Notes under the pieces: model-generated
Databases searched by the model: none
What the model was told of the DNA's origin: nothing
What the model saw: the letters and a program-made list of their open reading frames with translations, nothing else
Assembly (NCBI RefSeq): GCF_025698545.1
Contig: NC_068565.1
Coordinates: forward strand, 310,001-374,000
Length of the DNA stretch: 64,000 nt
From: Gossypium raimondii
Lineage: Eukaryota; Streptophyta; Magnoliopsida; Malvales; Malvaceae
Direction: 5' to 3'
In this document: piece by piece, positions 12,021-26,868 of the stretch
Numbering within the stretch: position 1 is the first letter of the stretch
How the letters are laid out: each line of letters opens with the position of its first letter
Translations under genes and position numbers: made by a program

Positions 12021-14096
12021 TCAATTTATTCAAGTTAAATTATATTTTAATAAAATATAATTCAATTTCTTATATGCCCCTGATTTAAAATATATATCAA
12101 GAAGTCATAACTAAGTATGAAATGATTAACTAATATAAATAACAACGGGGATGAAATTGAACGGATTCAATTACAATTGGAGGCTAAACAGCATAATTTG
12201 CAAACTATGAAAGATAATATCTAAAAAGGCTTAATTGAGCAGGAGGTACCTAATTTATTGGGTTTATTTGAGTTAGATACCTAAACTATTTTTTATCGAT
12301 TCGAATACGTAAACTTTGATTGCGGTTAGTACCGTTAAAAAAAAGTCAACCAATCAAATTTTACCAGATAGTCAATCATTAAAATATAATTATAAAGTTG
12401 AGGGACTAAAGATTAATTAACCCAAACTGAAAAGATGGAATCACTTTTCCCTTCCCGACGCCTCGATGGTTCCAACTATAATCTTTTTCCGCATCTCAAT
12501 TTATCATAATATCTTTTTCACAATACTTTTGGAAATATTGAAACTCTAGCTTAATTAAATTAGGCATCATGGGTGGGTCGGGGTAAACTAGGGACCAAAT
12601 CCACACGTTTTAACTTTATATATATAGGATTAGTATTTAATATTATAGGAAATTATAAATTTATAAGCACCATACGTTATTTTTAAAACATTTTAAATTA
12701 TCTAATAACATGTTAAAAAGGTATTTGTCACCAGTTTAACCTTTTTTGTAAAGTTTTTAAATAGTTAATGGAATAATTTTCGATACACAATAAACATAAA
12801 GATTGGATGTTTTTCCTTGTTTGATAGGGTTGGGTGCGTAAGATGCTTCAACATTGTCAAAGTAGTGAAAGCTACATTTGTTGGTAGTGATGGCATACCA
12901 AACATATCAAAACACTAAATCAATTTTTTTGAATTCTGTGTATTGATTTGATAGTTAGTGTGTTCTCTGTCTCAAGTGTAATATAGGTTCGAATTATATT
13001 AGTCGCATTACTATTAGTATTTTGTCCTCCTCTTATAATTCATTAAAAAAATTACTTCACTTTTTTTTCATTGAAATTAATTTAAAAATGATATAAAATA
13101 AACAAAGTTTTGATTGAAATAGTGGAATTAATATATTAAGTGTATTTTTTTAAATTTTTACATAAAAATATAGAAAACAAAATGTCGTCAAAGTAATATA
13201 ATTTTATATGTAAATAATATTTTAGTCATTACTCAATTGAGTTAATGTCTTATTGGCTCATGACACCAACTCTATAAATGACTTAAAAATATATAGTATA
13301 GTTTAATGTGTCATAATCTAATTACATAAAAAATTCTCAAAAATTAGATTCAATGATTTTCTATATGATTTGATAAAATAATTAAAATAAAAAATTAAAC
13401 TTATCAAATTTTATATAAGATAACATGCTAAAATTTAAATAATTATGACGCAAAAAATAATACAAAAGATCACTGATTAATACATTTATTGTTGTCAAGT
13501 TTAAAAATGTTGGATATTGATAAATTTGACAAATGCTGGAAAAATAAATTTAAGGAAAAAATGTAATAAATGTACAATGAAATTGTTTTAGAATTACAAA
13601 CTTAATTTAGATTATTTTTATAATAACACGTTTAATCTTCAATGTTTATATTTTTATTAAATTGATCTTTATTCTTTTTAGTTAAAGTTAGTCATTAACA
13701 TTTTAAAAGAGTTAAATAGTTTTTTAAAACAGAAATATTGGTTGAAATATTAAAATTTTAATGATGTTGATGTGGTAATCACGTGACAATCCACTCGTAT
13801 TTCACGTTGATTTTGTATTTTGTCTTATATGTTACGTCAAAAATAATTTAAAAATTATAAAAGTTCATAAAGGCTTAAAAAATAGCATGAAATACATCTA
13901 AATTGTCATGTGCATTGTAATTTTTAAAATTTAACGATTTAGAAATTGACTTGTTTTAAAATGTTGAGAGTCAAATTTAACTAAAATAAATAAGATTCAA
14001 AACAAGAAAATATGTAAAATTAAAATAAAAATTAAACATTATACTTTAATTTTTATTTTTAAATTTTTAAATATATTTCAAAAATCAGTTTAGTAA
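12021..14096. other. AT-rich gene-free stretch
   Basis: No gene seen. The part at about 13600-13990 resembles 31850-32100, sharing 'gtcattaacattttaaaa.agttaaata.ttttt', and so belongs to a further dispersed repeat. A tRNA-like word, AGGTTCGAATTAT, at about 12985-13000 is isolated. Confidence 0.4.
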
Positions 14097-14447
14097 TTGA
14101 TTTTGAATGTAATTTATTCACAACCAGTTATCTGTAGAATAAAAAATCATTTTGGAGATGAGAGTCATGAGCGGCTGAGATTTCATTTCCAAAGCAAGCT
14201 ACTGACTGACGACCGTATCTATAATCAAGCGATCAATGCCAGGTGGATGGTAAAGATTCGACAAACATCCAATGGAAGGACGACTGTGGCACACTATAAT
14301 TGGTTGGTTCTTGAGTTTCCCGCCTTCCAGCGTAGCACACAGGTTTGCTTTTCCTTGTACTCCTTTCTCAATAGCCGTTTCGTACAATTTTTGGTTTTAG
14401 AGTTAATTATTTTAAAAACTCAAATTACCTATTTACCACCAAGATAA
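14097..14447 (+). other. Unrecognised open stretch, possible gene or element fragment
   Basis: Between about 14140 and 14345 the base composition is visibly less AT-rich than the surrounding several kilobases. One plus-strand frame is open across it for 116 codons (core HFGDESHERLRFHFQSKLL, then INARWMVKIRQTSNG). A minus-strand frame of about 60 codons is open over the same bases. I do not recognise the product. A possible donor follows at 14341 (CACAG|GTTTGC). It may be an exon of a decayed gene or a fragment captured by a transposon. I cannot support a function. Confidence 0.2.
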
Positions 14448-14919
14448 AAAAATATTTTTTATTGTGATTTAGGCAATATTTAATTCAATAAATTTTAAAT
14501 CTTATAAAAAATTAAAAAAATTCCTTACTCCAATACATTAAACATATTCAAAATTAATGAATCATATTTATATATATTAAAATTACAAAATAAACTTCAA
14601 AATTTATTTATCGACCTAAAAGATTTCATTAGACAATAATTTTATTGGACATTAAGAGCGTAATGCCTACAACCTTTTGTTTAGTAGCAAGAGTATTATA
14701 TTGTAGATATGAGAGTTTAAGTTCGATTTCAGAGAATCCTATTCTCCTTTAGTTAAAAACACATTCTTAGTAAAAGATATACACATATTAAAATAATATT
14801 TAAAAATATAATTAATGAAAAATTAATTCAAGAAAAATATTACATTAATTAAGTTAATGTCTATAAACCTTTATTTTTTAATAAACTACACTTAATGTGA
14901 CTATAATATTAGTATGCTT

Positions 14920-15430
14920 ACTTTTTAGTTACTTAACTTCAAAAAGTTATAAAACGATTATTAAACTATTCAAAAGTTTTCATTTAAGTAAACTATTTAG
15001 AAATTTTCATTTAATTCATTAGGTTGTTAAGCTTTTGCTTTTGTTTTTGTTTTTTAAAGTTCGGTTAGCAAGCTCCAAATGAAGATTCAACGATCGGTGC
15101 CTTTCGGCAAGTAGAATAACATACCTTAGATCCAAGCCGATCTAACGATTAGTGTCTAATACTGAAAAAGAAATCTGTTTGGATTTTGGTTCATAAATTA
15201 TTGACGTTCAAAATTATTTCATGCAAAAAAAAAAAAAGAACTGTATAGGAGAAGGGGAATGAGACCTTTCAATTGGCATAACCGATGCAAACAAAGAAGG
15301 CCATACAACAACGATTTTAATAATCTAGTAACTTAAATGAAAATTTTCGAATAAATTAACAATCATTTTATATAACATTTTGAAGTTAAATGATCAAAAC
15401 GTAAATGTACAAATAGTTTAATCACGCTTA
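14920..15430. mobile_element. TIR element of the 'aaaagttacaaaacgat' family with conserved core
   Basis: The left part ('acttaacttcaaaaagttataaaacgatt', 'tcatttaagtaaactattt') is mirrored on the right ('gtaacttaaatgaaaattttcg', 'acattttgaagttaaatgatcaaaacgt'). The central core includes GATTCAACGATCGGTG and GATCCAAGCCGATCTAACG, which recurs in 26000-26497, so the two are members of one family. Ends are approximate and no target duplication was assigned. Confidence 0.55.
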
Positions 15431-16129
15431 CATTTATTTATTTTTAGGTGTGACTGAAAAAGAAAAAAAGGTTTTAATATTATCTAAAATTATCTTAAAA
15501 TTGCAATGAACACATTAAAGTAAAATCAATACAATAGATTAGGTGTAAAATTATAAATGGAACATTAAAACGAATAAACAAATAAATACATTAATGGCGA
15601 AAAGTAACAAAATATGAATTCATTATAAAAGTGGGGGTTTTGTATTTGAAGAATAGTAAAAACAATATTTTTTAAAGAGTTGGCATCTTTAATTTTAAGC
15701 TTTATTTTAATTATATTTCTAAATCATTGATATTAAATCAATCAAGTCATTTCGTTATTAGAACCATTAATTTAATTGTTAAATGATGTTTCAAATCTTG
15801 ACCAAATTTTTTAAAAGATTTGAAAACCTCAAACTAAATTTTTAAAACATTTATTTTACAATATTCATTTTTCTTAAATTTTTCATTTTAAATTATGTGA
15901 CATAAGATTTAACGTTTCATTTAATAGATAAACTAATGATTTTAGTAACAAAAAAACTTGATTGATATAATATTGATAATTTAGAGATGTAATTAGAATG
16001 ACATGAAGTTTGGGGATAAATTTAGAATGGGAGTCATAATTTAAGAATGTTTGGTGCAATTAACATTTTTTTAAAATATGGGTTTTTTACAAGCTATTTG
16101 TGAAAATTAAACGTCGACAATGACAATGA

Positions 16130-16260
16130 ATCGCAAAGAAAGAGAGAAAATAGAAGACACAAAATTTTACATAGAAACCCTTTCGGGAAAAAAATACGGG
16201 AAAATGAGAAGAAAATTTACTATGTCGAATTCAAATGATACAAGATAAAAACAGACTATA
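16130..16260. repeat. Dispersed 'accctttcgggaaaaa' motif, copy 1
   Basis: Contains 'acacaaaattttacatagaaaccctttcgggaaaa' (split here: acacaaaattttacatag, then aaaccctttcgggaaaa) followed by 'tacgggaaaatgagaagaaa' and 'ttactatg'. The same ordered words recur at 28310-28410 and 35457-35545, and inverted at 35136-35221. They probably mark termini or an internal conserved part of a transposon family. Confidence 0.45.
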
Positions 16261-16855
16261 TATTTATAGGTTTGTTACTTTATTTTTACTTAGTTTTACA
16301 TTCGAATTCTCAAATCCTATCAGAGCCCCGCACCCTCGATTGCAACCCAAGTCTAATATTTTGCTTATTGGGGACCTGTGATGGCCCTCAACTTTTGCCC
16401 TTACATGTCCTCCTATATTTCTTCTTGTATTTCATTTTAATAGGAATTTAGGTCAAATAATTTTAAAATAAAATTTTTTTGAAAGATTTTGATAAAAAAG
16501 ACCCTGGCACTCGTGAGTGTGAAAGTCGATATAAAATTTTGGCTGCTCAGCCTCATGAGTAATTTATGAGAGCTGAGCTCTACTTATAAATGAAAGTATA
16601 AGCATAAAAAAAAATCATAAAATGCTATATGTAATTGTTAAAAAATTTCAAGATTTCATTAATAAAGAAAAAAAAAAGATGAAAATTTAATTTTTCTTTA
16701 AATGAAAATATTTATTATCAAATAAAATTTTACAAAAAGTACTATTATGATGGTATATTTATCTTTTCAAGAATGAATTTGTAATTTTGTATTATTTTAT
16801 TTAAAGATAATATAAAAGTGTAAAAGATAAAAAATATTATTATAATAATATTAAT

Positions 16856-17305
16856 GGTAAATTGCAGTTTAGGTCACTAAACAATTACTAAATTTAGGTT
16901 TGAGTTACTTAGCTTTAAAAAGTTACAAAACGATCATTAAAACTATTCAAAAGTTTCCATTTAAGTAATTAAGCTGTTAAAATTATTGTTATATAACCTT
17001 CTCACACCGTCATCAATTGAAAACTCTCATTCTCCTTCTCTTTCACACTTCATTTTTTTCATAAAATAATTTTGAATGTCACGAATATACGAACCAAAAT
17101 TCAAATAGCTTTATTCTTCGATGCACTATACCGATCATCAAATCGTCATTTGAAACTCTCTAGCCAAATTAAAAAAAAAACTACCAAATGATTTAAATAA
17201 AAACTTTAGAATAGTTCAATGATTTAAATGATTTTTTTGAATAGTTTAGTAATTATTTTGTAATTATTTAAAATTGAGTGACCAAAATGTAAACTCAAAT
17301 TACCC
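16856..17305. mobile_element. TIR miniature element with 10-bp target duplication, upstream of DHFR-TS
   Basis: Left end GGTAAATTGCAGTTTAGG; right end, reverse-complemented, GGTAATTTGAGTTTACATTT. Subterminal words 'aaaagttacaaaacgatcatt' and 'aagtttccatttaagtaa' have inverted counterparts on the right. Flanks are TAATATTAAT (16846-16855) and TAACATTAAT (17306-17315), one mismatch in 10, consistent with a Mutator-type target duplication. It lies a few hundred bases upstream of the DHFR-TS transcribed region. Confidence 0.7.
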
Positions 17306-17459
17306 TAACATTAATTATAATTTAAAAGAAAAATATTTTTATAAATTTATAACTGAATCCGATTAAAATTAATACCAACTCAAAAAAATATTAAATATAA
17401 AATTAGGAGAGATAAAAAAACACTAATTCATTTTTTTTTCAACCGATTTAGTCATTTTA

Positions 17460-18586
17460 TTAGTAATGATAGAAACTAAAATAAAAATAGGCGGCAGCGA
17501 CACTCCGCGTCAACTGTGCTTTTTGGATATTTGCCGTCTCTTTTTCTCTTTTACTTCCTCCCTTTTTTATATTTTTCGCTCTTCTTTTCAAACTCTCTCT
17601 CATCGATCCACTAAAATACTGATTCTCCACTCACATTTTATTTTCATTTCTCTATACTCAAAAAAACAAAATCCCTAATTTCTCTCCTTTTTTGAAAAAA
17701 TTATTCTAATAATTTTATTCTTAGTTGTAGAAGAAGTAGCCAGAGCTTTTCACCGTTGCTGTTCGAACATTTTTGTGTTTTCTTCTCCGATCGGTCGGTA
17801 CCTTATTCGCATTTCTCTCATTTTTTTGTCTTGCTTTTTGATTTTGTTTTAAACTTGGTTTTAGAGAGCTGGTTTGATTGTCTGGTTCCATAAATTTTTG
17901 GTACAAATAATTTTTTTTAATAGTTAAGAGAGTTGAATGTTTGGTAGAAGCGTGATTATTGATCAGTTATGTATGTTCGTTTTAATTTAATTTAATTTTA
18001 TTTTTCCTTCGAATTTTTTCTGGAAAATCTCGTTTATTGTTTGTCATTTTTTTGTTAGGAATGTATAACAATTTCTTCTCTTATTTTTTATTGGGAAAAA
18101 AACTCTGTTTTTTAAGATTTTCTTTTGACTTTCTCTCGCATGCATCGATAGTTGGATACCTTTTTAAGTTCTGAGATTGATTAAAAAATGGGTATTAAAT
18201 TTTTGGCTTTCGAGAGGTTGAAATCTGAATTTTCGCGCTGATTTTAGTGACTGTTAAACGGGGTTGACCTTGATTAAAGTGTTGTTTTCATTTAGAAGGA
18301 CTCTTTTTTTCCCACTAATTTCACTCATTTTTCTATTGGAATTCGGTTACTTTGAGTAAATGCTTGGTAGATTCCAATGCTAGGAAGGTTTAACTTACAT
18401 GTTCTTTATGTTCAAAAAAAAAAAAAAAAAAGAAAAGAAAAAGAAAACTTACATGTTCTTTATATTGAATTATGACTTCAGTCTGGTTTCTGTCGGACTC
18501 TACCGCACTTCCACAAAAAAAATTGGCTGATCGGTTTACGTTGCAAGCTTTGATCCTTGAGCTTCAGTTCGGCTTTTAGTTGAATT
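17460..18586 (+). promoter_or_regulatory. DHFR-TS promoter / 5' leader region
   Basis: Pyrimidine-rich TC/TTTC sequence at about 17500-17700 is typical of a plant core promoter or 5' UTR. It is followed by T-rich, intron-like sequence up to the start codon at 18587. A leader intron is likely, but I cannot fix its borders. A poly(A) insertion with flanking direct repeats lies at 18392-18463. Confidence 0.4.
18392..18463. repeat. Poly(A)/A-rich tract bounded by 18-bp perfect direct repeat
   Basis: AACTTACATGTTCTTTAT occurs at 18392-18409 and again at 18446-18463. Between them is only a short 'gttc' and an A-rich run of about 30 bases (A18 then GAAAAGAAAAAGAAA). This is the pattern left by target-primed reverse transcription (long target duplication plus poly(A)) with essentially no body inserted. 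Confidence 0.6.
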
Positions 18587-21292
<2,706 letters not shown>

Positions 21293-23184
21293 AGCTTTGT
21301 TTCAGGTTCAGCAAACTCAGAGGCTCCGGTCTGATTCTAGGCAGCATCCACTCAGTTTTGAGGTAAAATTTCACTTGACTGGTATCTCTTGTGTCATGGT
21401 TAAGTGGTTTCTGGTTTGAGAGCTTGATGCTAGGAGTTGTCTATAGTTGGTATGCTCATGCAGATGCTCTTCTATGTTGCTCCAACATTTTCATTTTGCT
21501 TAAAGTGCCCATGTCTGGTATCCATACCTGACGCATATTAAGAGATAGGTATTGGGAATATGACCAGCGACTCTCAAATACATGGAAATACCTGTGTTAG
21601 ACACATTTTTATGACACTCACACCCGAGTCCTAGTAAAACATTAGTTTAATCTGCATTTTGACTTTGTCAAACTGAATGTTTTAGTGTAACATTTCAGGG
21701 CCATTTACCGGAGGCTTATGCTGATGCCGAGACATACTGATTACCGAGTTCAAAAATAAAAGGTTTGTTTTTTAGTTGGATACAGTTAGAAGGATGATAT
21801 CATATGTAGTAAGTGAGAATCCTTTAGTTCCACATTATTATTCTTCAATGGTGGTTCTAAGGAGATTTAGGATTTTACTGTAATTTTCTTGAGCAATTTT
21901 ACTTTCTGAATTGCCAAACATATTCTTGAAAAGAAAACTGGTTATTTGGAAGACCAAAAGTTCTTTCAGCTTTTATTTGGAGGGGTTATTATTTATTAAG
22001 GACTTAAAAAGAAATGATATAGTATTAATTATCAAATATCAGTCCATAAATCTGTTTCCTATAGCTATATTTTGTCTGTTGAATGGTGTAATAATGATGT
22101 TTGTTTGTCAATTTTAAATTTATTATTTTCCTCTTAATAATACTCATAATGGATTCATAAGCTCACAATTTCATTTAATTTTATTTATTTTATTTTCGTA
22201 AATATTTTATATGTTATTAATTAGTATTTTTTTATAATTGGGAGGTAAATCGAATTGCTTGGAATTAAATCTAAATTTTATACCTCCAACATAATACTTT
22301 ATCATGGGTCAAGAGATTGTTGACATTATTAAGTAGTTTTAAATCATATATTATGTTATACTTTTAAATCATATATTATGTTATTTTGAAGCTGTATCTG
22401 TGTGATAAAGTTTTTAATATAAACATAATATTTAAATTATATTTATAATTTTTTTAAGAATGCATTTTAAAAATAATTAATAATTGAGATATGGGGTAAG
22501 GGTGAGTATTGCAATCTTAAAAAATTAACATGTGATTTTTTAAAATATTTTATTATGTTTTTATAAAATATTTGTTAACTTTTAATTTTAATTTTATTTG
22601 TAGAGTCTAAAATTTTATTAACAATATATTAAATAATTTTATATTTTATAAATAAATTTTAAGGGTAACATATGTCATATGTCATTTAGAATATAGTAAA
22701 AATAAAATATAAAATTAAAAAATTATGAAATTAAAACATTTCATTCACAAGATATCACATGCTAACTTATAATTATACATGACATCATGAACCTAAATAT
22801 TTTTCAATAGTCTTGCGATATAAAGACCTGCTCCGCTTTTATTGCTATCTGAAAAATAGAGTTTAATTTGAATTTTATAATATAATCTGATTATTCGGTT
22901 GAGTAAATAAAATTTTTATAATAAATTTTATAATATAATCTGAATTTTATAATAAATTTTGAATATTATTTGATAAAATTTTAAAATTTTTATAAATATT
23001 TAAAAAATTAAATTTTAAGTAAATAAAAATTATAAATCTTATAAAATATATATTTTAAAAATATATAATATCTTAATGTTATTTTCAATATAAAATATTT
23101 ATTTTCTCATCATTTAAAAAAAATATTTTCTAATCATAAAAATTAGAACTAATTCGATTCACATGGATTTTAGATTTTTTTCTC
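21293..23184. other. DHFR-TS 3' region and AT-rich intergenic sequence
   Basis: About 21293-21760 probably carries the 3' UTR, possibly spliced (TTTCAG at 21300-21305). Beyond 21900 the sequence is strongly AT-rich, with no gene, RNA or clear element ends. Confidence 0.4.
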
Positions 23185-23323
23185 GGCCCAACGAAAAAGT
23201 CATTAGGCTTCTAAATGGGTAAACATCCTATTGGGTCGGATTTCAACCAACCCAAAAACCCTAGTGTTACACAAAAAAAAGCCATCCCATTCCCAGAATC
23301 CCATTATCACCTTCTTTATATAT
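23185..23323 (+). promoter_or_regulatory. Ribosomal-protein-type promoter: site II, telo box, TATA
   Basis: GGCCCA (complement of TGGGCC, site II) at 23185-23190, the telo box AAACCCTAG at 23256-23264, and a TATA-like TTTATATAT at 23315-23323 lie in order upstream of the eS25 start codon at 23409. Site II plus telo box is the known combination in plant ribosomal protein promoters (TCP and Pur-alpha type factors), which agrees with the gene downstream. Confidence 0.7.
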
Positions 23324-23408
23324 CCCACCGCACCCTAAGCAAAAACCCACCCCAACAAAAGCTGCGCTTCATCTCTTGCCCTTTCTTCTTCACTTTCAGC
23401 AGATCCCA

Positions 23409-25264
<1,856 letters not shown>

Positions 25265-25999
25265 GTCTCATATTGTTACGTTTTTTGCTTAATTAGTTAT
25301 ATATAGTAATGCTTTTTGCTGAGATTGAACTTGTTCAAATGGTTTCTTTTTGTTTTATTTTAAGACGTTTCTTCAGCTCAAGAATGTTTTTGTTATGGTT
25401 TAAAGGGATAGTTTTGAGATTTTGTTGACATGCTCTTTAGCTTCTCGGTTTTCCGAGATGAGATCAGTATGATGCTTCTAATTTTACATTACATTCTGAT
25501 TTTGTGTTGGGTTAAATTATAGAGTAAAAAAATTATAATATCGCTTGTTTTTATTTACCTGGAATTTATCTAATGTGAGTTTTTTTGGTTGTCAAATTTA
25601 CTGGTGTAATGTGTAAAAGTTAAAAAGAAAAAACCCAATAATATGACATTATAATGGAATTTAATTTCACAGAGTGTTAATAATCTTGACAATTTTATTA
25701 GTTAATATATCCTTTGATATTTATGTCGAATTTGATATTTAAATTAAAAGGCATCATATGTTTTAATAAATATGTGATATTTTAGGTATTAAATTGAACA
25801 TTAAAATAATTTAAGTATCAAATTAAAAATTAAAATGTGAAATCAAGTATTAAATATTAAAATATAAAAAATTTCAGAATTAGACTCATAATTAGCATAA
25901 AAATAAAAATGAAATTTAATCATCATGAGATGTGTCACGTTTAGGATTGTGTGTCTGTGAGTTATTATATGGGTAAATTAGAACAAATCTCAGTCAACT

Positions 26000-26497
26000 A
26001 TCGGTAAATGGTAAATTTATGTTTTTATCATTAAATTTTAAAAAGTTATAAAATAATTATTAAATTATTTATAGATTTTCATTTAAATCATTAAACTATT
26101 TGAAAATTTTTATTTAAGTTATTGAGTTTAGTTTTTTTTTTTTATAGTTTAACTGATGAGTTCCAAACAATAATTCGACGATCGACATGGTGATTCAAAA
26201 GAACATATCTTAAATCTAAGTCGATCTGATGGTCAATGTCGAAGATCAAAGAAGAAAGTTGTATAGATTTTAGTTAGTAGATTTGTGACATTTAAAATTG
26301 TTCTATAAACAAATAAACTGAAGTTGAAAAGAGAAAGAAAAACTTTTGATTGGTGCAGACATTGTGAAAGATAAGCCGTACAATTATAATTATAATAATC
26401 TAGTTACTTAAATGAAATTTTTTAAATAATTTTTAAATAATTTTTTTTAAAATTAAATAAATAAAACGTAAACATACGTTTTAAGTGTAGTTTACCA
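26000..26497. mobile_element. TIR element of the same family as 14920-15430, ending next to the RER1 remnant
   Basis: The left part 'aaaaagttataaaataattattaaatt' (two words: aaaaagttataaaata, attattaaatt) and 'tcatttaaatcattaaac' are mirrored by 'ctagttacttaaatgaaatt' and 'gtgtagtttaccac' on the right. The core has GAGTTCCAAACAATAATTCG and CTTAAATCTAAGTCGATCTG, matching the core of the 14.9-15.4 kb element. Its right end lies about 50 bp before the first surviving RER1 exon. Confidence 0.55.
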
Positions 26498-26550
26498 CAA
26501 ATATATTTAAGAATAGATATAATACTCCCTCTGTTTAATGATTTTTGCAG

Positions 26551-26868
26551 GTACTCCATGACAAAAGCTTTCTGCATAGCATTTGTAATGACCTTCTTTT
26601 CCGTATTCGATGTTCCCGTCTTTTGGCCTATATTGCTTTGTTATTGGATTGTTCTCTTTGTCCTTACAATGCGGCGCCAGATTACGCACATGATCAAATA
26701 CAAGTATATCCCATTCAGCATCGGAAAGCAGGTCAGCTTCAAATCAGTTTTCGTAACTGTAGTTCCAAGCATTGTCTGCTTGAAAGATAACGGTATTTTT
26801 CATCTCTTTGACAGAAATACACTGGTAAGAAGCCTTCTGCAAGTAGCAGTGGCTTTCGTGGGGATTGA
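26551..26868 (+). pseudogene. RER1: RER1 Golgi-to-ER retrieval receptor, 5'-truncated (last two exons)
   Basis: Exon 26551-26731 starts with the last base of a split Trp codon after a good acceptor (TTTTTGCAG). It reads [16 protein letters not shown], then [17 protein letters not shown], then [19 protein letters not shown]. Exon 26815-26868 gives [17 protein letters not shown] and TGA. This is the C-terminal third of plant RER1 (family length about 190 residues), with the transmembrane segments around FVMTFFSVF and [11 protein letters not shown] and the lysine-rich tail. RER1 retrieves ER membrane proteins from the cis-Golgi through COPI. The N-terminal exons, expected upstream (QYYLD-type region through LPEFKFW), are not found between eS25 and this point, where a transposon sits instead. 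The surviving frame is intact, so the loss may be recent or the piece may be a duplicated fragment. Confidence 0.85.

Noticed and set aside
26520-26545. TACTCCCTCTGTTTAATGA before RER1 resembling a Stowaway-type MITE end
   Set aside because: No matching inverted end was found nearby; it may simply be intron sequence before the acceptor.
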